Of a DNA stretch of 64,000 nucleotides, positions 33,852 through 42,246 are shown piece by piece. The position numbers and the translations under genes are program-made. The stretch's first letter is position 1; each line of letters opens with the position of its first letter. This stretch comes from Methylobacterium sp. E-045 (GTDB lineage Bacteria > Pseudomonadota > Alphaproteobacteria > Rhizobiales > Beijerinckiaceae): positions 1 through 64,000 of the forward strand of contig NZ_JAKSYE010000135.1 of the NCBI RefSeq assembly GCF_022829685.1. Direction: 5' to 3'. The notes beneath the pieces are model-generated. The model saw nothing but the letters and a program-made list of their open reading frames with translations. It was not told where the DNA came from and ran no database searches.

Positions 33852-35899
33852 GACGTCTCTCCCTCGATGACGGCGCCCGGCGCGATCTCGCGCTCGCCGC
33901 GGGCCAGGATGGTCTCCAGGGCCTCGATCCGGTCGGCCTCGGCCGCCGGCTTGTCCCAGCGGATGCGGTGGACTCGGGGAAAGCGCATGGCGACCCCGGA
34001 TTTGTGCCGAGTGGAGCGCTGGACCCCCTCGAAGGCGATCTCGAGCACCAGCCCCTCGTCGAGTCCGTAGGCCACCTCGCGCACCGGGCCGAACCGCTTC
34101 GTCGTGTTGTTGCGGACGTAGCGGTCGAGCTTGGCCAGCTCCGCATCGGTGAAGCCGTGATAGGCCTTGCCCACCGGCACCAGCTCCCGGCCGCCCTCCG
34201 GCCGCTCGCGCCAGACCCCGAACGTGTAGTCCGAATAGAAGGACGAGCGCTTCCCGTGGCCGCGCTGGGCATACATCATCACGGCGTCCACGAGATGCGG
34301 CTCGCGCTTCCACTTCCACCACGGACCCTTGGGGCGTCCGGGGAGATAGGGACTGTCGTGCAGCTTCAGCATCACCCCCTCGATGGCGTCGGCATCCTCG
34401 CCCGCCCCCACCGAGGCGGGGTCGGCGCGGGCCTCGGCGAGATCCTCCCAGGTGGCGAAGGTCACGAGCGGCGAGAGGTCGATGCGGGCGTGATCCAGGG
34501 CGGCGACGAAGGCCTCGAGCCTGGCGCGGCGCTCGGCGAAGGGCAGCGGGCGCAGGTCCTCGCCCTCCGCCGTGAGGAGGTCGTAGGCCCGGACATGGGC
34601 GGGGAATTCCTCCAGCAGCTTGGGCGTCACCGCCTTGCGGTTGAGGCGCTGCTGCAGGACGTTGAAGCTCTGAACCCGCTCCTCCCGCAGGATCAGCAGC
34701 TCGCCGTCGAGGGTGCCGGTGAAGGTGATCGCCTCGGCGAGATCGGGAAACGCGTGCGTGATGTCCTCGCCGGTGCGCGAATAGACCCGCGCCACCTGCG
34801 CGCCGGCCTCGTCGCGGCCACCGCTGAGCTGGACGCGGATACCGTCCCATTTCCACTCGCCGGAGAAGGCGGCCGGATCGAGTTTCGCGAAGTCCGTTTC
34901 CTCGTCGATGGGGTGCGAGAGCATCGGCGGCCGGAACGGGGCCGGGTTGAGGGTGGTGGGGCGCTCCCCCCTCCCCTCGACCCAGGCGAACAGGCCGAGA
35001 TACGGCGGCTCGAGCCCGTGCCAGACCTCCTCCACCGCATCGGCCTCGTGGCCGCCGAGGGCCCCCACGGCCGTCTTGGCGAGGCGCGCCGAGACGCCCA
35101 CGCGCAGGGCCCCGGTGATGAGCTTCAACAGCGCCCAGCGCCCGGTCTCGTCCAGGGCATCGAGCCAGCCCGCGATATGGACGGGAAGGTCGGATTTTTT
35201 CGTGGTGGCGAGGGTTTGCACCACCTCGGAGAGGGTGGGGATGTGCGAGGGCGGATTGTTGTGGCCGAGCCCTATCGAAGGACCGCCCGACAGGGCGGCA
35301 CGAGGCGCGACCGGCTCCCTCTCCTGGAAGGAGAGGGTTGGGGTGAGGTGTGTGGATTCTCCGGAAAGGTCGCACACCTCACCCTGTCCCTCTCCTTCCA
35401 GGAAAGGGGACCCGCGCTGACCGCGCGATTCCCGAAACCCGTTCTCCCCGGAGATGTCGGATGCCTCCTCGGTGCCGAGCGTGTCCACCGATTTGGAGAG
35501 GCCGGAGCGCCCCCTCCCTCCCCCTTGTGGGGAGGGATCGAGGGTGGGGGTGGCTCCGCCGGGCTCCGCAGCGGGTCGCCCAGCCACCCCCACCTCCAAC
35601 TCCTCCCCACAAGGTGGAGAAGGGCCTCCTGCCGGCCAGATCAGGGCCGTGGTCTCGGCGAGATCGCCGACATAGTTGTGCGAGAGCGCGAACAGCACCG
35701 GATCGACCCGCGCCTCCACCAGCCCGCGGATCATCGCCGGTTTGGCCTCGCGGAAGCTGAGGTTGCCGGTCATGGCGGCCAGCGCCCAGCCCCGCTCGGG
35801 GTCCGGCGCATGGGTGAAGTAGTCCTGCAGCAGGCGCAGCTTGGCGTTGCGGCGCGGCTCGTAGGCGAGACGGTCGAGGAGATGGGCGAAGTCGTTCAT
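33848..35899 (-). CDS. ATP-dependent DNA ligase (cisplatin-response type) with repeat insert
   Basis: A 683-residue ligase with the N-terminal LLDRLAYEPRRNAKLRLLQDYF, the adenylation motif EWKWDGIR (lysine 350) and later GTLDGELLI, DAIEGVMLKLHDSPY and KWKRE, together motifs I, III, IV and V. It matches the ligase found with a dedicated MBL exonuclease and linked to crosslink repair. The family is usually about 120 residues shorter. The excess, about residues 90-205, is low-complexity (GGATPTLDPSPQGGG, HLTPTLSFQERE) and encoded by two large palindromic repeats. Frame is kept, so the ligase may remain active with a surface loop. ATG 35899 overlaps the exonuclease stop (ATGA). Confidence 0.88.
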   Translation of the reverse strand: MNDFAHLLDRLAYEPRRNAKLRLLQDYFTHAPDPERGWALAAMTGNLSFREAKPAMIRGLVEARVDPVLFALSHNYVGDLAETTALIWPAGGPSPPCGEELEVGVAGRPAAEPGGATPTLDPSPQGGGRGRSGLSKSVDTLGTEEASDISGENGFRESRGQRGSPFLEGEGQGEVCDLSGESTHLTPTLSFQEREPVAPRAALSGGPSIGLGHNNPPSHIPTLSEVVQTLATTKKSDLPVHIAGWLDALDETGRWALLKLITGALRVGVSARLAKTAVGALGGHEADAVEEVWHGLEPPYLGLFAWVEGRGERPTTLNPAPFRPPMLSHPIDEETDFAKLDPAAFSGEWKWDGIRVQLSGGRDEAGAQVARVYSRTGEDITHAFPDLAEAITFTGTLDGELLILREERVQSFNVLQQRLNRKAVTPKLLEEFPAHVRAYDLLTAEGEDLRPLPFAERRARLEAFVAALDHARIDLSPLVTFATWEDLAEARADPASVGAGEDADAIEGVMLKLHDSPYLPGRPKGPWWKWKREPHLVDAVMMYAQRGHGKRSSFYSDYTFGVWRERPEGGRELVPVGKAYHGFTDAELAKLDRYVRNNTTKRFGPVREVAYGLDEGLVLEIAFEGVQRSTRHKSGVAMRFPRVHRIRWDKPAAEADRIEALETILARGEREIAPGAVIEGETS
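35323..35402. repeat. Palindromic repeat inside the ligase gene (1)
   Basis: Near-perfect inverted repeat with 30-nt arms (35323-35352 and 35373-35402), beginning CCTGGAAGGAGAGGG and ending CCCTCTCCTTCCAGG. It translates in the ligase frame as HLTPTLSFQERE-type peptide. Confidence 0.8.
35511..35624. repeat. Palindromic repeat inside the ligase gene (2)
   Basis: Second inverted repeat with arms of about 43 nt (35511-35554 and 35582-35624) that share CTTGTGGGGAGG and its complement. It differs in sequence from repeat 1, so two independent insertions are likely. Confidence 0.75.
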
Positions 35900-36963
35900 G
35901 CCACGGCCTCGTCCGAAACCGCCGGAGGCTCCTCCCCTGCTGCCGCAGGCTCGGCCTCGCCGTCGTCGCCATAGCCCAGCATGTGCAGCGGTTTCGCCGC
36001 GATGCCTTGCGTCCCGCACCAATGCACCAGGGCGTCCTCCTGCCCGTGGGTCACCCAGACCTCGCCGGCCCCGGTCTCCCGTATGGTGCGGCAGAGGTCG
36101 GGCCAGTCGGAATGGTCGGAGATGACGAGGGGGAGTTCGGCGCCCTTCTGCCGGGCACGCGCCCGCACCCGCATCCAGCCCGAGGCGAAGGAGGTGACCG
36201 GATCGGGGAACTTGCGCGACCACACGTCCTGGATCGCAGAAGGCGGGCAGAGCACGATGGCGCCGTGGAGTTTTCCGCGCTCCGCCGCGACCACCTTCGG
36301 CGTCTCGCCCAGGGGAATGCCCTCGCGCTTGTAGAGCTCCGTCAACTTCTCCATGGCGCCGTGGAGATAGATCGGGTCGTCGTAGCCCGCCTCCCGCAGC
36401 AGGGCCATCACCCGCTGCGCCTTGCCCAACGCATAGGCGCCGACGATGTGGGCGCGCTCGGGGAACAGGGCGACGGAATCGAGGAGCTTGCGGACTTCGC
36501 CCGCCGTGTCCGGCATCCGGAAGACCGGCAGGCCGAAGGTCGCCTCGGTGATGAAGACGTCGCAGGGGACGACCTCGAAGGGCAGGCAGGTCGGATCGTA
36601 GGCGCGCTTGTAATCGCCCGACACCACCACCCGGACGCCCTGCGCCTGGATCGCGATCTGGGCCGAGCCGAGGACGTGGCCGGCGGGCGCGAAGCGCACG
36701 GTGACGTCGCCGATGCGGATCTCCTCGCCGAGCACCGCCTCCTGGCGCGCTTCGCAGAAATCCTCGCCGTAGCGGACGGCCATGATCCGCAGGGTCTGCC
36801 CCGTGGCCAGCACCTTGCCATGGCCGGACCGGGCATGGTCGGCATGGCCGTGGGTGATCAGCGCCCGCGGCACCGGCCAGGTCGGGTCCACGTGGAATCC
36901 GCCGAGGGGACAATACAGCCCCTCGCGGGTCTGGGTCAGGAGGTCGCCGGCGCGCAGACTCAT
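35896..36963 (-). CDS. Ligase-associated MBL-fold DNA exonuclease
   Basis: A 355-residue metallo-beta-lactamase/beta-CASP protein of the group found beside cisplatin-type ligases. Motifs are LITHGHADHARSG, APAGHVLGSAQI, VVSGDYKRAYDPT, FITEATFGLP and the closing WVTHGQEDALVHW. It probably trims or resects DNA ends in crosslink repair together with the ligase. The start is ATG 36963 (MSLRAGDLL); the upstream in-frame ATG at 37041 would add 26 residues of unlikely composition. The Lhr-type helicase and phosphoesterase often found in this cluster are missing here. Confidence 0.87.
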   Translation of the reverse strand: MSLRAGDLLTQTREGLYCPLGGFHVDPTWPVPRALITHGHADHARSGHGKVLATGQTLRIMAVRYGEDFCEARQEAVLGEEIRIGDVTVRFAPAGHVLGSAQIAIQAQGVRVVVSGDYKRAYDPTCLPFEVVPCDVFITEATFGLPVFRMPDTAGEVRKLLDSVALFPERAHIVGAYALGKAQRVMALLREAGYDDPIYLHGAMEKLTELYKREGIPLGETPKVVAAERGKLHGAIVLCPPSAIQDVWSRKFPDPVTSFASGWMRVRARARQKGAELPLVISDHSDWPDLCRTIRETGAGEVWVTHGQEDALVHWCGTQGIAAKPLHMLGYGDDGEAEPAAAGEEPPAVSDEAVA

Positions 36964-37117
36964 GCGCCGGACCGAAGGTCGGGATGGCAGCTCATGCGAC
37001 GTGATATAGGGCGCCTGGGCCGGTTCGCGTCGGCTCGCCACTGCGAACCGGCCCGGGTTTTTCGTGAAGCGGGCCGTCGACGCAGAACCGGTGACCCCTT
37101 TTGCGGACCCTGCCGAG

Positions 37118-38086
37118 ATGAACCCGCGAGCGCAGACCTCCCTCCAGAACAGCTCCGGCGACCTCCTGGCCGACCGGCGCTACGCCTATGCCGAGGCCTG
37201 CCTCGTGGAGGGCGACGCGCAGGGGGCGGCCGAGATGGCGGAGCAGGCCCTGGAGATCGCGCCGCGTTACGCAGCCGCCTGGTTCCTCCTCGGCAGGGCA
37301 CGGGAGGCGCGCCACCTCGCCACGGCGGACCCCGGCGACCACCACGCCGCGTTGAGGGCCTACGGCAACGCCCTCGATCTCGACCCGCACGACGAACTCG
37401 GGGCGCGGCTGCGTCTCGTCCAGATCGGCCGGGGCGACGCCCTCGGCTCGATCTCGCCGGCCTATATCCGCGCCCTGTTCGACGGCTACGCCCCGCGTTT
37501 CGAGCGCCACCTCGTGAACGACCTGCATTATCGCGGGCCGGACCTCCTGGTGGCGGCCCTCGATGCCCTGGAAGCGGCGCCGGCGAGCTTCGGCGACGTG
37601 CTCGACCTCGGCTGCGGCACCGGCCTGATGGGGGAAGCGCTGGCCGGCCGGACCCGGACCCTCACGGGGATCGACGTCTCCCCCGGCATGCTCGCGCAGG
37701 CCGCCCGGCGCAGGCGCTACGACCGTCTGGTGGAGGGGGATCTCACCCGCCTTGTCGCGGACGAGCCCGCGGACAGCGCCGATCTCGTCGTGGCGGCGGA
37801 CGTGTTCATCTATGTGGGCGGCCTCGGCCGGGTGATGGCGGAGGCGGCCCGCATCCTGCGGCCCTCGGGCCTCGTCGCCTTCACGGTGCAGTGGTACCCC
37901 GAGGGGGGCCTCGTCCTCGGGATGGACGCCCGCTACGCCCATGGCGACGGCTACCTCCGGCAGGTGGCGGACGAGGCCGGTTTCGACCTCGTGAGTCTTG
38001 ATCCGGCCGCGATCCGCCGCGAGCGCGGACTCGACGTTGCGGGACGGGTGGTGGTGCTGCGCAAGACCGGTCCCCGCGATCCGTAA
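37118..38086 (+). CDS. TPR-containing SAM-dependent methyltransferase
   Basis: A 322-residue protein. The N-terminal third has tetratricopeptide-like helices (AAEMAEQALEIAPRYAAAW, ALRAYGNALDLDPHDEL). The rest is a class I methyltransferase with the SAM-binding loop VLDLGCGTGLMGEAL, GIDVSPGML and a later ADVFIYVGGL. This family resembles TPR-repeat methyltransferases of unknown substrate in alphaproteobacteria. ATG 37118 is preferred, because the longer start at 37064 lies in a dispersed intergenic sequence. It is divergent from the exonuclease gene and has no partner on its strand. Confidence 0.82.
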   Translation: MNPRAQTSLQNSSGDLLADRRYAYAEACLVEGDAQGAAEMAEQALEIAPRYAAAWFLLGRAREARHLATADPGDHHAALRAYGNALDLDPHDELGARLRLVQIGRGDALGSISPAYIRALFDGYAPRFERHLVNDLHYRGPDLLVAALDALEAAPASFGDVLDLGCGTGLMGEALAGRTRTLTGIDVSPGMLAQAARRRRYDRLVEGDLTRLVADEPADSADLVVAADVFIYVGGLGRVMAEAARILRPSGLVAFTVQWYPEGGLVLGMDARYAHGDGYLRQVADEAGFDLVSLDPAAIRRERGLDVAGRVVVLRKTGPRDP

Positions 38087-38261
38087 TCCCGATTGTGCAC
38101 GATGGGGTTGAACCGAACCCCCTCGTCATGTGTTGCACGGCACGGCACTCCCCAGGCTCTACCCTTCGAGCGGACGCCAGCGGTTCCTCCGCGGCGCCCG
38201 ATCGGTAAGGTCGGGCTTCACTCAGTCCGATCCGTCCTTCCGAAGGAGCCTGTGCAGACGC

Positions 38262-38996
38262 ATGGCCGACAAGACCGACAAGTCGTTTCCCGCGAGCCCG
38301 ACGACGCGAATCCCCTTCGCCCTCGCCCTCTCGGCCCTGGCCGGCTGCGCCGATTCCATCGGCTTCCTCGAATTCTCACAGCTCTTCATGTCGTTCATGA
38401 GCGGCAACACCACCCGCTTCGGCGTGTCGGTGAGCAAGTTCGACTGGGAGAGCACGGCGCGGGTCAGCTCGGTCATCGTGATGTTCTGCTTCGGCGCCTT
38501 CGCGGGCACGCTGATCGCGGCCTGGGTCGGGCGCTGGCGGCTCTCGGTGATGCTGCTGCTGCAGGCGGTGCTCCTCGCCATCGGCCTCGTCATGCCCTAC
38601 GGCACCTTCTCCTGGCCGCTGCACGTCTATCCCATCGTCGTCGCGCTGGGCCTCCAGAACGCGACGCTGCAGGACGAGGCCGGGCGCAGCCTCGCCCTCA
38701 CCTACGTCACGGGCGCGGTGGTGCGCTTCGGAACCGGCCTGGCCAACCTCATGATGGGCAAGGTCGCGCCGTCGTTCTGGATCCAGGCCCCCCTCTGGGG
38801 AGCCCTGAGCACCGGCGCGGTGACCGGCGGCTTCCTCCAGACCCATTACGGCGAGGATGCCTTCCTGTTCCCGGCGGCCCTGGCGGCGCTCCTCGCCCTC
38901 GTGGCCATCGCGCTCACCGTCCTGAAGCCCGGCAGCGCCTACGTCACCGGCGCCGAGGAGTACCATCCGCCGGATGCCCGGGGACCGGTGAAGTAG
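38262..38996 (+). CDS. YoaK/DUF1275 family membrane protein
   Basis: A 244-residue integral membrane protein of the DUF1275 family with about six hydrophobic helices. Typical features are the early ALSALAGCADSIGFLEF, FMSFMSGNTTRFGV and later ALTYVTGAVVRFGTGL. Function in the family is unknown, though a transporter-like role is often assumed. The ATG at 38262 follows a GAAGGAG ribosome-binding site, and the longer upstream frame has no such signal. It ends just before the convergent arfB gene. Confidence 0.87.
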   Translation: MADKTDKSFPASPTTRIPFALALSALAGCADSIGFLEFSQLFMSFMSGNTTRFGVSVSKFDWESTARVSSVIVMFCFGAFAGTLIAAWVGRWRLSVMLLLQAVLLAIGLVMPYGTFSWPLHVYPIVVALGLQNATLQDEAGRSLALTYVTGAVVRFGTGLANLMMGKVAPSFWIQAPLWGALSTGAVTGGFLQTHYGEDAFLFPAALAALLALVAIALTVLKPGSAYVTGAEEYHPPDARGPVK

Positions 38997-38997
38997 C

Positions 38998-39429
38998 TCA
39001 ATCGCCGCCCCCGTCGCTGCGCAGGCGCTTGGTGGCGCCGCGGCGGGACTTCTCGTCGAGGCGGCGCTTCTTCGAGGCGAGGGTCGGGCGCGTGGCCCGG
39101 CGCGGCGTCGGCGGCACCGCGGCCTCGGCAACGAGGGCGGCGAGGCGTTCGCGCGCATCGGCCCGGTTGCGGTCCTGGGTCCGGAACTGCTGGGCCATGA
39201 TGACGATGACGCCGTCCAGGGTCAGCCGCCGCCCGGCGAGGCGCATCAGGCGCACCGCCACGGCGTCGGGCAGGGATTGCGAGCGCCGCGCATCGAAGCG
39301 GAGCTGCACCGCCGTGGAGAGCTTGTTGACGTTTTGCCCGCCCGGCCCCGAGGCGCGCACGAAGGTTTCTTCGAGCTCCGACTCGTCGATGGCGAGATGC
39401 GGGGTGCATTGCAGGGCCATCGCCACCAT
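38998..39429 (-). CDS. arfB: ArfB/YaeJ-type ribosome rescue peptidyl-tRNA hydrolase
   Basis: A 143-residue rescue factor. It contains the catalytic GGQ in RASGPGGQNVNK and the basic C-terminal tail (TLASKKRRLDEKSRRGATKR) that enters the empty mRNA channel of a stalled ribosome, which sets ArfB apart from release factors. It frees peptides from non-stop ribosomes. ATG 39420 (MALQC) is an equally possible start, nine bases in. bolA lies 22 nt upstream on the same strand. Confidence 0.9.
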   Translation of the reverse strand: MVAMALQCTPHLAIDESELEETFVRASGPGGQNVNKLSTAVQLRFDARRSQSLPDAVAVRLMRLAGRRLTLDGVIVIMAQQFRTQDRNRADARERLAALVAEAAVPPTPRRATRPTLASKKRRLDEKSRRGATKRLRSDGGGD

Positions 39430-39451
39430 GTTCCTCGTCTGCCGGGACCGT

Positions 39452-39730
39452 TCAGGCGGCCTCGGACGGCGCCTTCGCCTTCACCGCGAGGGCGTGGAGC
39501 CCGCGCTTGAACGCCTCGTCGAGGATTCCGTTCACGATGCGGTGGCGATCGACCCGGCTCTTCCCCTCGAAGGCGGCCGAGACGATCTCCACCCGGAAAT
39601 GCGTCTCCCCCTCGGGCCGCGCGCCCGAATGGCCCGCATGGAGGTGGGATTCGTCCACCACCGCCAGAGCCTGCGGCGCCAGTTGCGCGTCGAGCGCTCC
39701 GGTGATCCAATCCTTGAGCGTGCCGGCCAT
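39452..39730 (-). CDS. bolA: BolA-family protein
   Basis: A 92-residue BolA/IbaG-type protein. The class-typical stretches are SHLHAGHSGARPEGETHFRV with conserved histidines and SRVDRHRIVNGILDEAF, part of the KH-like fold. BolA proteins pair with monothiol glutaredoxins in iron-sulfur handling and can bind DNA. ATG 39730 is chosen over the in-frame 39796 since family members start around MAGTLKDWI. The adjacent arfB gene may be cotranscribed, and the J-domain gene is divergent. Confidence 0.9.
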   Translation of the reverse strand: MAGTLKDWITGALDAQLAPQALAVVDESHLHAGHSGARPEGETHFRVEIVSAAFEGKSRVDRHRIVNGILDEAFKRGLHALAVKAKAPSEAA

Positions 39731-39870
39731 CGTGTCCTCGCGTTTGCGTCGCTTCGTTCCCGTCCCGTCAGCGCCCGGAGGCTTCGGGGTCGTCAACCCC
39801 CGATCTCCGCATGCGTCATCAGGCCCGCCGCCCTTGTGTCTCGGACACGCCCTCTCATAATCGCCCCACC

Positions 39871-40503
39871 ATGGATCTCAACTCGCGTCTGTTCGACAGC
39901 ATCCGCATCAAGCGCAAGCCCAGCTGCGACGAGCCCAAGGCTGCGTCCGAGACGGGCTGCGAGACTCCCGGCTGCACGAATGCCGGGCTCTACCGCGCTC
40001 CCAAGGGCCGCAAGGCGGAAGGCCAGTACTGGCGCTTCTGCATCGACCACGTGCGCGCCTACAACGCCACCTACAACTACTTCGACGGCATGAACGACGC
40101 CGCCGTCCAGGCCTACCAGAAGGACGCCGTGATCGGGCACCGCCCGACCTGGGCCATGGGCGTGAACCCGGCGACGCGGGCGGCCGGGGCGAAGCCGGGC
40201 GATCCGAAGCGCGACTGGGCCTATGTCGACCCCCTCGACATCCTGCGCAGCGAAGGCGTCGGCGAGACTTCGCGCCGGGCCAAGCCCGAACCGAGCCGGC
40301 CGCGACTCACGGTGGCCGCCCTGAAGGCCCTCGACGTCCTCGGCCTCGACGAGAACGCGGACACCGCCGCCATCAAGGCGCAGTACAAGGTGCTGGTGAA
40401 GCGCTTCCACCCCGACGCCAATGGCGGCGACCGCTCGTTCGAGGAGCGCCTGCGCGACATCATCCGCGCCCACGACACCCTGCGCGCCGCCGGCCTGTGC
40501 TGA
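39871..40503 (+). CDS. J-domain protein (DnaJ-like)
   Basis: A 210-residue protein whose C-terminal 65 residues form a J domain: ALDVLGLDENADTAAIKAQY then KRFHPDANGG, with the HPD signature that stimulates Hsp70 ATPase. The first two thirds hold four cysteines (PSCDEP, GCETPGCTN, RFCIDH) that may bind zinc, and a conserved YFDGMNDA segment. This layout, with the J domain at the C-terminus, is typical of a group in alphaproteobacteria with unknown client. It reads divergently from bolA. Confidence 0.87.
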   Translation: MDLNSRLFDSIRIKRKPSCDEPKAASETGCETPGCTNAGLYRAPKGRKAEGQYWRFCIDHVRAYNATYNYFDGMNDAAVQAYQKDAVIGHRPTWAMGVNPATRAAGAKPGDPKRDWAYVDPLDILRSEGVGETSRRAKPEPSRPRLTVAALKALDVLGLDENADTAAIKAQYKVLVKRFHPDANGGDRSFEERLRDIIRAHDTLRAAGLC

Positions 40504-40739
40504 GCCCGATTCCGGACCGCGGCACGATCGATGCAGCGTTTTTTGAAATCTCGTGCGGCGTGAGGCGGCAAACCGCGCGGGAGGCCCTATATCGAGTCCT
40601 CGCACCCCTTGGCGTCCGCCGACGCAGCCCCTTACAAGGTGGCATTCCACGTCCTGCCCCGCGCGGGAACCGGCAATGCCCACCGTGATAGATCCCGCGA
40701 GTCCGGTCGATGCCGGAGCCCGCCCCGACGAGGTCCCGT

Positions 40740-41723
40740 ATGCTCTCTGACGACACCCCCGCCTCGCTGCCCGACCGGACGGTCTCCGTCCGCGAGGCCT
40801 TCGGAATCGATCTCGACCTCAAGGTGCCGGCCTTCTCGGCGAGCGCGGAGCACGTTCCCGATCTCGACCCGGATTACATCTTCGACCGCGAGACCACCCT
40901 GGCGATCCTGGCGGGCTTTGCCCGCAACCGCCGCGTCATGGTCACCGGCTATCACGGCACCGGCAAGTCGACCCATATCGAGCAGGTCGCCGCCCGCCTG
41001 AACTGGCCCTGCATCCGGATCAACCTCGACAGCCACGTCTCGCGCATCGATCTCGTCGGCAAGGATGCGATCGTGCTGAAGGACGGCAAGCAGATCACCG
41101 CCTTCCAGGACGGCATCCTGCCCTGGGCACTGCAGAACAACGTGGCGCTGGTCTTCGACGAGTACGATGCCGGCCGACCGGACGTGATGTTCGTGATCCA
41201 GCGCGTGCTCGAAGTCTCCGGCCGCCTGACGCTCCTCGACCAGAAGCGGGTGATCCGCCCCCATCCGGCCTTCCGGCTGTTTGCCACCGCCAACACCGTG
41301 GGCCTCGGCGACACGTCGGGCCTCTATCACGGCACCCAGCAGATCAACCAGGGCCAGATGGACCGCTGGTCGATCGTGACGACGCTCAACTACCTCGCCC
41401 ACGACCGCGAGGTGGACATCGTCCTGTCGAAGGCGGCGCATTACCAGCGCGACGGCGGCCGCGACATCGTCAACCGCATGGTCCGCGTCGCCGACCTGAC
41501 CCGCAACGCCTTCATGAACGGGGACCTCTCCACCGTCATGAGCCCGCGCACGGTGATCACCTGGGCCGAGAACGCCGACATCTTCCAGGATATCGGCTTC
41601 GCCTTCCGGGTGACCTTCCTCAACAAGTGCGACGAGCTGGAGCGCACCCTGGTGGCCGAATTCTACCAGCGCGCCTTCGGCAAGGAACTGCCCGAGAGCG
41701 CGATGAACGTGGCGCTGAGCTGA
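40740..41723 (+). CDS. cobS: Aerobic cobaltochelatase subunit CobS
   Basis: A 327-residue AAA+ ATPase of the aerobic cobaltochelatase CobNST, which inserts cobalt into hydrogenobyrinic acid diamide during B12 synthesis. Walker A is GYHGTGKST, Walker B VALVFDEYDAG, followed by sensor ATANTVGLGD. ATG 40740 fits the family N-terminus (MLSDDTPASLPDR). CobT lies downstream with a DUF29 gene between. CobN, the large subunit, is not in this window. Confidence 0.93.
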   Translation: MLSDDTPASLPDRTVSVREAFGIDLDLKVPAFSASAEHVPDLDPDYIFDRETTLAILAGFARNRRVMVTGYHGTGKSTHIEQVAARLNWPCIRINLDSHVSRIDLVGKDAIVLKDGKQITAFQDGILPWALQNNVALVFDEYDAGRPDVMFVIQRVLEVSGRLTLLDQKRVIRPHPAFRLFATANTVGLGDTSGLYHGTQQINQGQMDRWSIVTTLNYLAHDREVDIVLSKAAHYQRDGGRDIVNRMVRVADLTRNAFMNGDLSTVMSPRTVITWAENADIFQDIGFAFRVTFLNKCDELERTLVAEFYQRAFGKELPESAMNVALS

Positions 41724-41743
41724 GGATCGACGCGGAGGACGCG

Positions 41744-42241
41744 ATGGCCGAACCGGCCTTGAAGGGCGAACCGACCGAAGGCGCGACCTCCCGCTCGGGC
41801 CGGACGCGCTACGAGGACGACCTCTACACCTGGGTTCAGGAGCAGGTCGCCCTGCTCCGGGCCGGGCGGGTCGATGCGCTCGACGTCGAACACATCGCCG
41901 AGGAGTTGGAAGGCTTGTCGAAGAGTGAGTTCGCCAAGCTCCAGAGCGCCCTGCGCGTCCTCGTGATGCACATGCTGAAATGGGACCAGCAGCCGGAGCA
42001 TCGCACGTCGAGCTGGATCTACTCGATCCGCGAGCAGCGGCGGCGTTATTCACGGATCCTGGCGAGCAACCCCGGCCTCAAGCCCCGCATCGACGAGGCC
42101 TTGAGCAATGCCTATCCGGATGCGCGCGACTGGGCCGCCGACGAGACCCATCTGCCGCCGGATGAGTTCCCCTCGGAATGCCCCTATTCCTGGGACGACA
42201 TCCTGCGCCGTCCCTTCGATTTCGACTCGGTGAAGAAGTAG
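41744..42241 (+). CDS. DUF29 family protein
   Basis: A 165-residue soluble protein with the DUF29 pattern: YEDDLYTWVQEQVALLRAGR, VEHIAEELEGLSKSE and HMLKWDQQPEHRTSSW. The function of DUF29 is unknown; it occurs in cyanobacteria and proteobacteria, sometimes in several copies. It starts 20 nt after cobS and ends 5 nt before cobT, so it is cotranscribed with the cobaltochelatase genes. That position is unusual to my knowledge and is not evidence of a role in B12 synthesis. Confidence 0.85.
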   Translation: MAEPALKGEPTEGATSRSGRTRYEDDLYTWVQEQVALLRAGRVDALDVEHIAEELEGLSKSEFAKLQSALRVLVMHMLKWDQQPEHRTSSWIYSIREQRRRYSRILASNPGLKPRIDEALSNAYPDARDWAADETHLPPDEFPSECPYSWDDILRRPFDFDSVKK

Positions 42242-42246
42242 CGATC

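Noticed and set aside
33375..35375. 666-residue frame ending in YjbQ
   Set aside because: Only the last 158 codons encode YjbQ; the rest is out of frame with the ligase.
33848..36913. 1021-residue frame covering the ligase and beyond
   Set aside because: Only the part from ATG 35899 is ligase; the rest runs out of frame through the exonuclease gene.
35983..38001. 672-residue plus-strand frame
   Set aside because: Runs antisense to the exonuclease and out of frame with the methyltransferase.
40504..40739. Cobalamin riboswitch before cobS
   Set aside because: No B12-box-like sequence or conserved core was found.
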